The notes under the pieces: generated by a model
The model's input: only the letters and a program-made list of their open reading frames with translations
Databases searched by the model: none
Told to the model about the DNA's origin: nothing
Made by a program: the position numbers and the translations under genes
Assembly: GCF_009765825.1 (NCBI RefSeq)
Contig: NZ_LMUR01000001.1
Span: forward strand, 1-64,000
Direction: 5' to 3'
Origin: Granulicella sp. L60
Lineage (GTDB): Bacteria > Acidobacteriota > Terriglobia > Terriglobales > Acidobacteriaceae
DNA length: 64,000 bases
Shown here: positions 1 through 9,927 of the stretch, piece after piece
Layout of the letters: each line of letters begins with the position of its first letter
How positions within the stretch are numbered: the first letter of the stretch is position 1

Positions 1-557
1 TTTTTCACGAGCGCGTAAGACAACGCATCCAGCGCCTTATGCTGACTGCGCCCCGGACGAAAACCATATGAGAAGCCGAGGAAGTCCTCCTCATAGATGT
101 TATTGAGGATGGTGACTACCGTGTGCTGGACGACCTTGTCTTCCAGTGCGGCGATCCCGAGCGGACGCTTCCGTCCGTCGCCTTTCTCGATGTAAACCCT
201 TCTCGATGGAAGTGCCCGATACGCACCGCGATGCACCCGGCTGTGCAGATCGGCAAGCCGACCCTCCAGCCCGGCTTCATACTCCTGCCACGTCATCCCA
301 TCTACGCCAGGTGCAGCCTTGCGTTTCAGAGAACCGAAGCTGCTCCTTAGCAGATCGATTGTGACGTGGTGGAGCAGAGCGGTGAACTTCCTCTCCTTGT
401 GTTCCCTTGCTGCTTTCCGCACACCCGCCAGCCCCTGTGACACGCAAGCCCCGCTCTGTGTCGGGCGCGTGCTGAACTGATGGGTGTTCTCCTTGATCAG
501 CGGCCTTCCCTCCTCACTCTCCGCCATCGACTGCTCGATTTTGTTCAAATGATTCAT
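1..557 (-). CDS. ltrA: Group II intron-encoded reverse transcriptase/maturase, N-terminal part
   Basis: Partial at the window edge: 185 residues from an ATG at 557. It makes cDNA from intron RNA and assists splicing and retrohoming. After a 70-residue N-terminal leader the frame contains APGVDGMTWQEYE (RT0/RT1 region), then GDGRKRPLGIAALEDKVVQ and YEEDFLGFSYGFRPGRSQH (RT2 and following), all hallmarks of the bacterial group II RT family. The catalytic YxDD block lies beyond the window. The frame is uninterrupted, so the copy may be active. Identification is secure at family level; the intron class (IIB or IIC) cannot be told from this piece. Confidence 0.9.
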   Translation of the reverse strand, partial: MNHLNKIEQSMAESEEGRPLIKENTHQFSTRPTQSGACVSQGLAGVRKAAREHKERKFTALLHHVTIDLLRSSFGSLKRKAAPGVDGMTWQEYEAGLEGRLADLHSRVHRGAYRALPSRRVYIEKGDGRKRPLGIAALEDKVVQHTVVTILNNIYEEDFLGFSYGFRPGRSQHKALDALSYALVK

Positions 558-955
558 AGGTACTATGCCGCTGTCCGACTCCTCGGGGACGTTCATGCGG
601 ATATTGCGGCCTAAGCCTTCACCCGCCGTCCTGCTGCTGGTTGGTAGCAGGCGTCTCCGAGGTCTCCCGGTTCTCGTGCATGAAGCTTCCAGGCGTGTCT
701 GGGGTCTACGACTACGCAGGACCGGACAGGAACTCGCGATATCGCTCCCGCCCGTGTTGCCTTCCGCCAATGCAAAAGCGTCAGCGTCCTGATTGCATCT
801 TTTCGAAGCTCAATACCCAGCCCACCTGTACCCCTGTTTACGCTTCGCTGATCACCTCGCGGTGCCCAACGCAAAACTCGGGGCCGAGCGGTTCGCTACT
901 CCTTTCTCGTAGGACTCTTGCATTCCCTGCTTCATGCCGGTTTATCCCGGCGCAC
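1..955 (-). mobile_element. Group II intron, 5' part (3' end outside window)
   Basis: The minus strand carries an intron-encoded reverse transcriptase preceded by about 400 nt without a gene. That leader begins with GTGCGCC (955 down to 949), which fits the GUGYG start of bacterial group II introns, so the 5' splice site is placed at 955/956. Domains I-III of the ribozyme would lie in 558-955. The reverse transcriptase reading frame is open to the window edge, so the catalytic 3' domains V and VI are not visible. The boundary is inferred from the consensus only; no fold was computed. Confidence 0.75.
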
Positions 956-1648
956 CGCATTGGCGATTTTGCGGCAACCCGCAATAGCCTCGACATGGAA
1001 ACGCATTTGTCAGGACCGAAACCGCTTCTGCGGAGTAGACGACGGCGCGAAGATCCACGGGTGGGCTCCGACAGCTATACAAGCCTTGAGGTTCTATCTG
1101 GACTTCAGGTAAGCTGCAGAGCTTTCCAGACTAGGGAAGACAGTTCGAGCGTTTACATTGAGCTGGTCGAGTTCTCGCAGCATACGTTCCTTCGCATAGG
1201 CGGTGTCCCTGCTGAGAAGTAGACTCGGGAATCTTCACCAGGACGGGTAATCCTAAAGGAACGGGAGACCGGCCATGGTCACGCTGAGATGCCCGCAAAC
1301 TCCGTCCGCCACTTTACCTCTTGGAGGACATTCCTGCTTGATCTCTGCGGACAGCTAATCAGGCATCCGAGGAGCATCAGTGCAAGCTCTCGGAGATCCT
1401 GCAACTGCCATGACGATTGAGGCACAAGTTCGACGTTGGGTTGTTACCGGCCTATTCCCCAATCATGCGCAGCTCAATCTCTCGTCTGTGAGAAATATCC
1501 CAACGGCAACACATGTCATTTCATTCTGAAGGGCTAGAGAGTGGCAAGCCCGATTGGTAGAAGATCATTTGCTACTTGCCCTTCGGACATACTTCTAAGC
1601 CCAGCCCCTCAGAGGTGACATATTGGACAGGGTGCCAAATGCGTAAGG
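956..1648. other. Intron 5' exon flank and gene-free stretch
   Basis: This is the DNA immediately 5' (minus strand) of the group II intron, followed by spacer up to the stop of the SDR gene. Reading frames on either strand are short and give no recognisable protein. The exon next to the splice site could be a fragment of a decayed gene, but no family was identified. No repeat or RNA gene was seen. Confidence 0.4.
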
Positions 1649-2653
1649 CTAAACGTTGTTGGCACTATCGCCGCCCGTTACATCATACGTAGCGCCTGAA
1701 ACCATTCGCGCGGCATCCGACGCCAGGAACACGACAACGGGCGCCATTTCTGCCGGGTCGATCCACGGCACGCCCAAAATTGATTTGCTTTGCAGTGCCT
1801 TGCGAGCCGCTTCTTCGTCCACGGCTTTGTCTCCACTCGGTGTGCGACCTGCGACCTGAAGAGCTTGCTCATACCGTTCCTCATGACGTGTAAGCGCTGT
1901 GTCAATGAGTCCTGGCACAAGACAATTCACCGTGATGCCATGACGGCCCAGTTCGATCGCAGCAGACTTCATTAAGCCGATGATGCCCCATTTCGAAGCT
2001 GAATAGGCCGAACCATTCAAGGTGCCATGGCGGCCCTGTGTTGACGTTGTCATGATGATTCGTCCATGTTCCTGCTTCACCATGTAGGGCGCGAAGGCTC
2101 GGAGTGCGTTCGCCGTGCCCGTTAAATTCACATCGATCTGAATGTGCCAGTCGGGATCCTCCATCTCGAGCAATGGACGAAACGCCTGAATACCGGCATT
2201 GGCGAAGAGAATGTCAATGCGGCCAAACTCCGTGTTGATATTCTCTGCGGCTCTACGCAATGAGGGGAGATCGCGCTGGTCAAGCACAAAGCTTCTCCAC
2301 TGGACGCCCTCGCTCTTGACCATTTCGCCGGTCTGATCGAGTTCTGCGCGGGTGGCAGGTTCTACTCCCGAGCGCGGATCGACGACCGCGCAAATGTCGA
2401 TCCCGATGACGTTAGCGCCACTATGAGCAAGCGCCACCGCTGTCGACCGGCCAATCCCGCGTGCAGCTCCGGTTACTATGGCCACCTTTCCGTTGAGAAT
2501 CCGTCCCCAGGCCTCTGTTCTTGTTTGTGACATTTGCCCCTCCAAGTTTCTCGTGAGTGAAACCGCACCGAGCGCCGCTGAGCCAACCGCTAGGAACCCT
2601 CTGCGCGTAACGGATGATCCCGTCGTTAGCTGTTGCTTTCCATTTGATGGCAT
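1649..2653 (-). CDS. SDR-family NAD-dependent dehydrogenase with twin-arginine signal
   Basis: 334 residues. A twin-arginine leader (TRRGFLAVGSAALGA, about 16-30) precedes a classical SDR domain: glycine-rich TGAARGIG, NAG, catalytic Ser in TTSTQG and YSASK. After the first Rossmann strand there is an insertion (about residues 86-115) resembling that of the mycofactocin-coupled/carveol-dehydrogenase SDR group (TIGR03971-like). Members oxidise secondary alcohols with a tightly held NAD. It lies 120 bp downstream of an AraC gene on the same strand, so co-transcription is likely. A Tat leader on an SDR is unusual because NAD is normally cytoplasmic; export with bound cofactor is inference. Substrate unknown. 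Confidence 0.85.
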   Translation of the reverse strand: MPSNGKQQLTTGSSVTRRGFLAVGSAALGAVSLTRNLEGQMSQTRTEAWGRILNGKVAIVTGAARGIGRSTAVALAHSGANVIGIDICAVVDPRSGVEPATRAELDQTGEMVKSEGVQWRSFVLDQRDLPSLRRAAENINTEFGRIDILFANAGIQAFRPLLEMEDPDWHIQIDVNLTGTANALRAFAPYMVKQEHGRIIMTTSTQGRHGTLNGSAYSASKWGIIGLMKSAAIELGRHGITVNCLVPGLIDTALTRHEERYEQALQVAGRTPSGDKAVDEEAARKALQSKSILGVPWIDPAEMAPVVVFLASDAARMVSGATYDVTGGDSANNV

Positions 2654-2774
2654 AAGCGCCTCCCCTGTCTGTTCTTAACAGTTTGGAAGAGCGAGGACTG
2701 TTCGGCTTTCTCGAAAGACGTATCATTCTGGATTCTTCCGATCTTCTTCTAGACGTGGATATGCGAGACAAGAA

Positions 2775-3668
2775 TTAAGATTCGGAAATGCTGAGCGACG
2801 AGCGGAAGCGCCCTGGCGTCATCCCTACCAGCTTGCGAAAGGTTGTGATGAACTGACTTTGACTGGAGAAGCCACACTGCATCGAGATCTCGATGAATGG
2901 CATATCGGCTTTCTTCAAGAGTTCCTGAGCGCAGGCAATGCGGCGATGGTTGACGTATTGATGCGGAGTGAACCCGGTGGACTCCCGAAAGAGACCGGCG
3001 AAGTGCTGCGGGCTTAGCCCGACCACCTCCGCAAGGGATTGAATCGAGAGATCGCGTTCCAGATCAGCTTCGATGTACTCCCGCACGCGACGTTCGCGGG
3101 CGGGACCCAAGCCACCAGTGGCATAGGCTGGCTCGCCTTTCCGTACGCTATAGGCACGCAACAAGCGGACGCACAGCGTCGTAACCGCTGCCTTTGCTAC
3201 CTCACTATTTAGCTGTCCACCCTCGGATTCCAGGTAAAGCGAACGGGCGAGTTCCTCGATGAGCAGATCTCGCACCAGATAGGTGGGCTGAAGTTCTAAG
3301 GAGTCCTGCTGTAAAACATCCAAGGCAAGCCGTCGGAGAAACTCTTCACGGATGTAGATGTGAATCAACGCTGCTCGCCGCTGCCAAAGGGTTTGGTGTG
3401 GAACTCCTGCAGGGATAGCGCTGACTGCGTTTCCAATAAATTCCTTGCTTTGGCGGAGCTTTCCCGTTGCACGCCACTCGGCATGCATATGAGCTGGCTC
3501 AAGCCCTACCGTGACTTGAACGCAATCATGTACATGCTCGTGCCAGGTACTGCGCGGCTGCTTGGCCGCATAGACGCTGAAGCCCTCTCCCTCGAACCAG
3601 AAGTGATCGTCGGGGAGCGGATCATTCGCACCCACTAAAATCATCCGCTCCTGCGGTCGCTCAATCAC
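2775..3668 (-). CDS. AraC-family transcriptional regulator
   Basis: 297 residues from a GTG start; an in-frame ATG at 3644 is an alternative. The N-terminal half is a cupin-like ligand-binding domain (HEHVHDCVQVTVG and IPAGVPHQ). The last 100 residues form the double HTH of AraC/XylS proteins, with the signature QCGFSSQSQFITTFRK in the second helix pair. It is transcribed divergently from the cupin gene and upstream of the SDR gene, so it probably controls both in response to a small molecule. The ligand is unknown. Confidence 0.9.
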   Translation of the reverse strand: MIERPQERMILVGANDPLPDDHFWFEGEGFSVYAAKQPRSTWHEHVHDCVQVTVGLEPAHMHAEWRATGKLRQSKEFIGNAVSAIPAGVPHQTLWQRRAALIHIYIREEFLRRLALDVLQQDSLELQPTYLVRDLLIEELARSLYLESEGGQLNSEVAKAAVTTLCVRLLRAYSVRKGEPAYATGGLGPARERRVREYIEADLERDLSIQSLAEVVGLSPQHFAGLFRESTGFTPHQYVNHRRIACAQELLKKADMPFIEISMQCGFSSQSQFITTFRKLVGMTPGRFRSSLSISES

Positions 3669-3825
3669 AGTCTAAGTCGCTCTCCAGTAGCTAAAGTGTT
3701 TCCAGTCTGAAGAATCCAAAAGCGCCGGAAGAACTAAAGATACAGGATCGTCTCTCGGCAGCGAGACTGTATCTGAGGTTGGCCGATGCAACCAACGACT
3801 TCACCTCGTGCTAAAGGAGAAATAT

Positions 3826-4770
3826 ATGAATACTGCCATTTCCGCAAAGGCGATCCCAACTACAGCTCTCACGCAGGAAGCCGAGATTTTTGAGTACAGC
3901 AAAGCTGCCGACCCAATCACTTCCGGCGCGACGCCTCGAATCCCTGTCAAGACGTTCTCTCCCGATCTGTATGCTGCTGGAGCTACGCGTGTGGTGCCGC
4001 TCGATCTAAGCAAAGAGTTGAAGACCGACTATCCTGTGACAGGTCCGAGCGTGTTGGCAAGCTTCGTTCGTATCCAGGCCGGTGAGTCGATTACTACTTC
4101 GACGGATGCCACGAGCGAGTTCTTCTACGTCATCAAGGGCGGGGGCCACACCGAGACCGAGGAGGGAACCATCGAGTGGAGCGAAGGAGACATCTTCGCG
4201 TTGCCCGGCATGGCCGCCGTCCATCATGCCGATGCCGATACCGCCTTTTACATGGTCAACGACTCTCCGTTGCTCGCATATCTTGGTGTAGAGAAATCGA
4301 AGAGCCGTTTCCAGCCGACGCTATACACACGCGCCAGGATCATGTCTGAACTGGAGATGGCGAAGAATGATCCCAACGCAGGCAAGCGCAGTCGCGTGAG
4401 CGTGCTCTTGGCGAATAAGAACTTCGATCAGACGCTCACGATCACGCATACGCTTTGGTCCATGTTTGGCATTGTGGCACCAGGTACGCGGCAACTCCCG
4501 CACCGTCATCAATCCGTTGCACTCGATTTCGCTGTCGAAGCAAAGCCTGGCGTATACACCTTGATCGGGCCAGAACTCAATGCAGACGGCTCCATCAAGG
4601 ACACCATCCGAGTGGATTGGGTAAAAGGCGCTGCGTTCGTGACTCCCGCAGGTTACTGGCATGAGCATGTCAATGAGTCCGGTGAGGACGCCTATGTCAT
4701 GCCCATTCAGGATGCTGGTCTGCATTCCTACCTGCGTACGCTGGACATACAGTTCTACCTCGAAGACTAA
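3826..4770 (+). CDS. Double-cupin protein (gentisate dioxygenase-like)
   Basis: 314 residues. The start at 3826 follows AAAGGAG at the correct distance; the longer GTG frame from 3808 would read through that ribosome site. Two cupin barrels are visible: EFFYVIKGGGHTETEEG in the first, and QLPHRHQSVALDF with WHEHVNESG in the second, where the histidines could bind a metal. The bicupin layout resembles gentisate 1,2-dioxygenase-like proteins, but the typical metal site of the first barrel is not obvious, so ring cleavage is not assured. It is divergent from the AraC-SDR pair, suggesting one catabolic locus. It is followed by a strong terminator. Confidence 0.75.
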   Translation: MNTAISAKAIPTTALTQEAEIFEYSKAADPITSGATPRIPVKTFSPDLYAAGATRVVPLDLSKELKTDYPVTGPSVLASFVRIQAGESITTSTDATSEFFYVIKGGGHTETEEGTIEWSEGDIFALPGMAAVHHADADTAFYMVNDSPLLAYLGVEKSKSRFQPTLYTRARIMSELEMAKNDPNAGKRSRVSVLLANKNFDQTLTITHTLWSMFGIVAPGTRQLPHRHQSVALDFAVEAKPGVYTLIGPELNADGSIKDTIRVDWVKGAAFVTPAGYWHEHVNESGEDAYVMPIQDAGLHSYLRTLDIQFYLED

Positions 4771-4787
4771 CTCTGTTTCTATCTCAC

Positions 4788-4822
4788 TGCTGTGGGCCTA
4801 TATCCAGGCCCACAGCATTTTT
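4788..4822 (+). terminator. Rho-independent terminator after the cupin gene
   Basis: A perfect 12-bp stem (TGCTGTGGGCCT with AGGCCCACAGCA) encloses a 6-nt loop and is followed by five T residues. It sits 18 nt after the cupin stop codon. Confidence 0.92.
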
Positions 4823-5048
4823 ACTTTGCGCTTCAACTGACTGACCCGTCGTCTTGCTTATTAAACACAAAATATAAATCAGGCAGGGAGGTCAAGCTAT
4901 TGACCCGTTCCATCAGATGCGAAGAAGGAACGTTACCGGTATGTTCTCCGCTCGCTACCCGCCGCTCCCTGCATTGCCCGTTGATTGACTGCAAAGCAAT
5001 GGATAACCTGCACAGCTTGGTCGAGATTGGTGCAGAGGATCCGAGCGC

Positions 5049-7835
5049 ATGCGGGGCACAGGACCAATGGAGCGAAAATTAGGCAGACAATGGAAGATCG
5101 CGGCGATCCTGGGTGCCGCTCTTCTTCCTGTCTGCGGATTTGGACAGGAACCGTGCAGGGCCGGTGTTCGTATTGAAGGAGGGGTAACCGATCCTACTGG
5201 GTCGGCGATCGCTGGAGCCCAAGTGCAGGCAGCCAGTGGGGAAAAGACAACGACTGACGCGGCGGGACGCTTTGTTATTCCATGCGTTCCGACCAATTCA
5301 GGCACGATCACATCGCACGCTGACGGATTTACCCCAGCTACGGCTGCAGTCGGTAGCGCACCCGGAGGTGTGGCGCACGTCGATATCCAACTGGCGATCG
5401 CACCGGTAGAAACGGATGTGCAGGTGACTGCGGATCCGACCGCGATGGATACCGATAGCGGCGCAGGAACACGAACTCTCTCCACCGAAGATATACGACA
5501 GCTTCCCGACGATCCGGACGACCTCCTTTTGCAGCTTCAGTTGCTCGCCTCGACTGGGGGAGGTGGCTCTTCGGCAGCCACGGTTGTTGTTGACGGATTT
5601 CAGAATGGAAGCGCAATGCCACCGAAGAATTCCATTGCTTCGATTCGAGTGAATCCAGATCCTTTCTCGCCCGAGTACGAACGCTCTTCCTCCGATGGTG
5701 GCCGGATCGAGATCACGACAAAGCCGGGAGCGGATCTATTTCACGGAGCACTCTTCCTGACTGACAGTGACGGGAGCTTCAACGCAACCGATCCGTTTTC
5801 CGTCACCGCAACTCCGGCGGGAAAGCGGCGGTACGGATTTGAGCTAAGCGGTCCGGTCCTGCGAAAGAAGAGCGGGTTTGCTCTCGCACTAGAGAAACGG
5901 GACATCGATGAGTTCAACGTAGTTAACGCCACGACATTGGACGCGAACGGGAATATGGCTCCCTTGCAACAGACAGTCTCGGCTCCACAGAGGCTCTGGA
6001 TCGCCTCCGCCCGCAACGACTGGCAGATATCGCCCAAAGATGTTGCAACCATCTCCTATTCAGCCAACGTCAACAATCTCGGCAATCAGGGTGTCGGCGG
6101 CCTTACGCTGGCTGAAGCCGGCTACTCCAGTCTGGTGAGCGAGTACGATCTTCGGCTGACCAACGTGACGACTCTGAACGCAAATCTATTGCATGAGACC
6201 CGTATCGGCTATTCGTGGAAGCGGACGGAGCAAACTCCACTTTCGACAGCTCCATCGCTGCAGGTAGCAGGATATTTTCTTGGAGGTGGCGCCACGAGCC
6301 AGAATCTGAACGACCGCGAGCGCGATCTCGAAGTGGATGACGATGTGATGCTGACACGAGGGAACCACTCCTTCAAAGTTGGTGCTCAGTCTCTGGGTTT
6401 CTTCGTGCACAACTATGACCCGGATACGTTCAACGGTGCCTATGTCTTCGGCGGCGGTAGCGCCCCATCGCTCGATGCAAACAATCACCCAACCGGCCAG
6501 ACGACAACAATCACAGCGATCGAGCAATACAGACGCGCTCAGTTCAATCTTCCGGGAGGAAACCCCACCACCTACCAGTTAACCAGCGGCACACCGCTGG
6601 TTCCGTTTACACAACGGCGGCTGGCCCTATATGCGGAAGACATTATCAAACTGACTCCAGGTCTTACGATCGCAACAGGCTTGCGTTATTCGTTTCAGAC
6701 CAGTCCCAGCAGTTTCGCCAACTTCGCGCCTCGTCTCGGACTTGCCTGGTCGCCTGACAAGAAGGCCACCTGGGTCCTCCACCTGAGGGCCGGGCTGTTC
6801 AGCTCCCCCGTGAGTCTCAGCTATCCCACTCAGGTATATCGCTTGAATGGTATTCGGCAGCAGGAGACGCTGGTCTACTCGCCAAACTATAGCAACCCGC
6901 TGACTCCAATCCCGGGATCAATCGCTGTGGGCACCAGGTGGCAATTTCAGCGGTCCTACGAGCAGACTCCGTCGGCGCAAGTGCAGATCGGAGCCGATCA
7001 TGACCTTCCGCATCATTGGCATCCCTCTGTATGGTTCACCTGGGCAGATGGCTGGGCAGACTCCCGGGCGGTCAACATAAACTCTCCCTTGGTGACCAGC
7101 AGCGTTGGTGTTGCGCCCGACCCTACAGCGGCCCTCCTGGCTCCGCGTCCCATCACACCGAACGAGAATATTCTTGAGTCCCAGAACTCAGCTCATACCT
7201 GGGGAACCGTCTTCTGGGCTGGAATCGAACAAAAGGGCTACAAACGGTTCACTCTCAACCTGGGATATTGGGGCGTCAATTTCAAATCCAATGGAGGGTA
7301 TGCTTCAGCTCAACCGCAGTCCACTTACACCAACAAGGGAGAGTCGTCCCGGCCAGACTGGCAGTCGAGCGGCGCTTTAGCAGAGAGCGATCTGAAACTT
7401 CCGGGCAAACTTGAACTGTCAGCGCAGTTTTACTTTCATACAGGTATTCCCTACAACATCACCACAGGCACGGACGCGAACGGAGATGGCAACTTCAATG
7501 ATCGCCCTTCGTATGCTTCCGCTCCGGGAGCTGGTGTCTACAGCACACGGTTCGGATTGCTCACCTCGAACACTGTCAATGGCAACGTCCCACGTAATCT
7601 CGGATCGATGCCGGCCGTCCTGCATACCTATGCGAATATCAGCCGGATCTTCAAACTCAATCCGCAGGATGCGGATCATGCGAGGACTCTGACATTCAAT
7701 GTCCGCAGTGCCAACGTCCTGAACCATACCAACGCGAGCGCGGTGGGTACGGTTGTCTCTTCACCGAACCTTGGACAATCGATTACCGCAGAGACCGCTC
7801 GGAGGGTGGAACTTGGGGTGCGCTTAGCCTTCTAG
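5049..7835 (+). CDS. Oar-like TonB-dependent outer-membrane receptor
   Basis: 928 residues. A signal peptide (hydrophobic core IAAILGAALLPVCGF) is followed by a carboxypeptidase-regulatory-like beta-sandwich (about 40-115, starting GGVTDPTGSAIAGAQV), a short plug region and a long C-terminal beta-barrel that ends in aromatic Phe, as outer-membrane barrels do. This layout is the Oar/CarboxypepD_reg receptor family, greatly expanded in Acidobacteriota and used for uptake of polymers or large ligands. The start at 5049 has a GAGGA site 9 nt upstream; 5067 is an alternative. It precedes a LytS-LytTR pair on the same strand, which may sense the same substrate. Confidence 0.88.
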   Translation: MRGTGPMERKLGRQWKIAAILGAALLPVCGFGQEPCRAGVRIEGGVTDPTGSAIAGAQVQAASGEKTTTDAAGRFVIPCVPTNSGTITSHADGFTPATAAVGSAPGGVAHVDIQLAIAPVETDVQVTADPTAMDTDSGAGTRTLSTEDIRQLPDDPDDLLLQLQLLASTGGGGSSAATVVVDGFQNGSAMPPKNSIASIRVNPDPFSPEYERSSSDGGRIEITTKPGADLFHGALFLTDSDGSFNATDPFSVTATPAGKRRYGFELSGPVLRKKSGFALALEKRDIDEFNVVNATTLDANGNMAPLQQTVSAPQRLWIASARNDWQISPKDVATISYSANVNNLGNQGVGGLTLAEAGYSSLVSEYDLRLTNVTTLNANLLHETRIGYSWKRTEQTPLSTAPSLQVAGYFLGGGATSQNLNDRERDLEVDDDVMLTRGNHSFKVGAQSLGFFVHNYDPDTFNGAYVFGGGSAPSLDANNHPTGQTTTITAIEQYRRAQFNLPGGNPTTYQLTSGTPLVPFTQRRLALYAEDIIKLTPGLTIATGLRYSFQTSPSSFANFAPRLGLAWSPDKKATWVLHLRAGLFSSPVSLSYPTQVYRLNGIRQQETLVYSPNYSNPLTPIPGSIAVGTRWQFQRSYEQTPSAQVQIGADHDLPHHWHPSVWFTWADGWADSRAVNINSPLVTSSVGVAPDPTAALLAPRPITPNENILESQNSAHTWGTVFWAGIEQKGYKRFTLNLGYWGVNFKSNGGYASAQPQSTYTNKGESSRPDWQSSGALAESDLKLPGKLELSAQFYFHTGIPYNITTGTDANGDGNFNDRPSYASAPGAGVYSTRFGLLTSNTVNGNVPRNLGSMPAVLHTYANISRIFKLNPQDADHARTLTFNVRSANVLNHTNASAVGTVVSSPNLGQSITAETARRVELGVRLAF

Positions 7836-7949
7836 GGAAATTGCAACCTACCGTTCAAGATGGGCTTCGTCATCGCAACGGCGTATCCTGCGAGACAGGA
7901 AACCTGGTCCGCGGTTGAATTTCGCCGCAAGTCATGGTGAGGATAAGTT

Positions 7950-9074
7950 ATGGCAGAACATGATCCCGGCTTAGGTCGTGTAGCGCCCTTCACCACGCTG
8001 CACGCGCGGGGTGTTCTGGCGGTACTGGCCGTGACAACAGTCTTTGCCGCCTTTACGGCGAGCGAATGTCACAACTATCTGACATCGAGACTGGCTGGTA
8101 TTTCAGTCTTGCCTTCGCTCCTGTTTGGTCTCGTGATGTGGATCTGGTGGGGAGCAATCGCCGCAGGGTTGTGGATGTGGGCACGCTTTCGACCGGCAAT
8201 CCTGCGTTTCTCGACGCGGAGCTTTTTGCTCCACCTCATCTCGGGTAGTGCTCTGGCAGTTCTTCATCTCTTTTTCTTACAACAGACGTTACGAATTGCT
8301 GGGGATTACTGGCCAGAGTGGGGTTCAGCTTATGCCGCGTTGAACTATCAGACGCTGCCCCGGTTCGGAATTGATCTGGCCCTTTATGGATTCGTGTACG
8401 CCATATCCGCGGTTCTCAATATGCAAACCGAGATCCAGCAAAATACAGTTCAAAAGCTGGAGCTGGAGAAGCGACTCTCTCTGGCACAGCTTAAGGCGCT
8501 GCAGATGCAGATGGAGCCTCATTTTCTTTTCAATACATTAAATGCAATCACAACGCTGGTAGACCTGAGACGAAACGAGGAAGCATCAGGCACTTTGGCG
8601 CACCTCAACACTATCCTGCGTACGACTTTGCAGAGACGCGCTCCGGAGAAGGTTCCCTTTATTGAAGAGTTGAAGGTCATTGAGAGCTATCTGGCGATCC
8701 AGCAGGTACGTTTTGCCGACCGGCTTCATGTCAGGATCGATATCGCGCCTGAGGCACTCGACGGACTTGTTCCATGTTTTCTTCTGCAGCCAATCGTGGA
8801 GAACGCGGTCCAGCATGGGATCGCGCCGATGAAGGCTGGGGGGCTGATTGAAACACAGGTGAAGCGAGTAGGCGATACGTTGTGGATGCAGGTGCGGGAT
8901 AATGGCGCGGGGCCAGAAAGCCCTCTCAGTAAAGGACACGGGATAGGAATTCAGAACACACGCGAGCGACTGGCCTTCTTCTACCCCGGGACACATCAGT
9001 TCGTCGCGACATCGCCTGAGGGCGGAGGGTTCGAAGTCACAATTCAGATACCGTACGAGAGCGTTATTGCATGA
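7950..9074 (+). CDS. LytS/YehU-type sensor histidine kinase
   Basis: 374 residues. Four hydrophobic segments lie in the first 150 residues, then a coiled linker and the His_kinase domain: QMQMEPHFLFNTLNAI contains the phosphorylatable histidine, IVENAVQHGI is the N box and GIGIQNTRERLAFFYPG the G box. It phosphorylates the LytTR regulator encoded next, whose gene overlaps by 4 nt (ATGA). No extracytoplasmic sensor domain is present, so the membrane segments probably detect the signal. Confidence 0.92.
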   Translation: MAEHDPGLGRVAPFTTLHARGVLAVLAVTTVFAAFTASECHNYLTSRLAGISVLPSLLFGLVMWIWWGAIAAGLWMWARFRPAILRFSTRSFLLHLISGSALAVLHLFFLQQTLRIAGDYWPEWGSAYAALNYQTLPRFGIDLALYGFVYAISAVLNMQTEIQQNTVQKLELEKRLSLAQLKALQMQMEPHFLFNTLNAITTLVDLRRNEEASGTLAHLNTILRTTLQRRAPEKVPFIEELKVIESYLAIQQVRFADRLHVRIDIAPEALDGLVPCFLLQPIVENAVQHGIAPMKAGGLIETQVKRVGDTLWMQVRDNGAGPESPLSKGHGIGIQNTRERLAFFYPGTHQFVATSPEGGGFEVTIQIPYESVIA

Positions 9075-9844
9075 GCCTGCGGACACTGATCGTCGATGAT
9101 GAACCTTTGGCCCGGGAACGTCTCAAGTTCTTGTTATCGCCTCAGAAAGATATCGAGATTGTTGGGGAATGCGGCGATGGCGAGGAGGCAGTTACCTATC
9201 TCAAGGCGCAGCCTGTGGACCTGGTGTTCCTGGATGTTCAGATGCCCATGATGGATGGCTTTGAGGTGGCCGAGAAAGCGGGTTTGCAGCAGCTTCCCGC
9301 AATCATTTTCATAACGGCATACCAGCAATATGCAGTTCGTGCGTTCGACATTCACGCGATCGACTACCTTACCAAGCCGGTCGAGCCCGAACGCCTGTTG
9401 GTTGCGCTCGAACGGGTCCGCCAGAAGATAGCGTCGAACGCGGCGCTACTGACTCAAGCTCAGTTTATGGATATCTTGAATGCGCTTAGGGTTTCAACGA
9501 AAGAGTCGAAGCTCTATCTCTCTCGTTTGCTTGTGCGGGACGGTGCTAAGGATGTGCTGATCGCGGTGAAAAAAATTGAGTGGCTCGAATCCGCTGACTA
9601 CTATTGCCGGATCCATAGCAACGGCAGAACCTATATGCTGCGAGAGACCTTATCGGATTTGAGCGATAAACTGGACCCGACTCAGTTCATTCGAGTTCAT
9701 CGATCTGCGGTCGTGAATCTGGACTACGTACGAGAGATCTATCGGGAAGGGCGGGTTGACAGCTCTATAGTCCTTGCCAATGGTCAGCGAGTGAGAGTCA
9801 GCAGGACTGGACGTGAAAAATTGGCTGAAATTGGCCGATCCTAG
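9071..9844 (+). CDS. LytTR-family response regulator
   Basis: 257 residues. The N-terminal receiver domain has acidic pocket DDEPLARERL, phospho-acceptor Asp in VFLDVQMPMMDG, and the conserved Thr and Lys (FITAYQ and YLTKPV). The C-terminal 100 residues form a LytTR DNA-binding domain (FIRVHRSAVVNLDYV). It is translationally coupled to the kinase gene. The likely target is the upstream receptor gene or its own operon, inferred from position only. Confidence 0.93.
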   Translation: MSLRTLIVDDEPLARERLKFLLSPQKDIEIVGECGDGEEAVTYLKAQPVDLVFLDVQMPMMDGFEVAEKAGLQQLPAIIFITAYQQYAVRAFDIHAIDYLTKPVEPERLLVALERVRQKIASNAALLTQAQFMDILNALRVSTKESKLYLSRLLVRDGAKDVLIAVKKIEWLESADYYCRIHSNGRTYMLRETLSDLSDKLDPTQFIRVHRSAVVNLDYVREIYREGRVDSSIVLANGQRVRVSRTGREKLAEIGRS

Positions 9845-9927
9845 AACCTTCGATTGGTTTGAGCAGGGAAGGGATTGCAGCGGGTGATCTTTTGCGTAGT
9901 GAAAGTCGTATCCTCTGTGTAGGGCCC

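Noticed and set aside
641-1222. 193-codon plus-strand frame across the intron 5' region
   Set aside because: It overlaps the ribozyme part of the group II intron and the residue composition (Arg, Ser, Pro, Cys-rich) is that of a shadow frame.
4955-5485. 176-codon minus-strand frame opposite the TonB-dependent receptor start
   Set aside because: It lies wholly against the signal peptide and regulatory domain of a confident gene and has no family resemblance.
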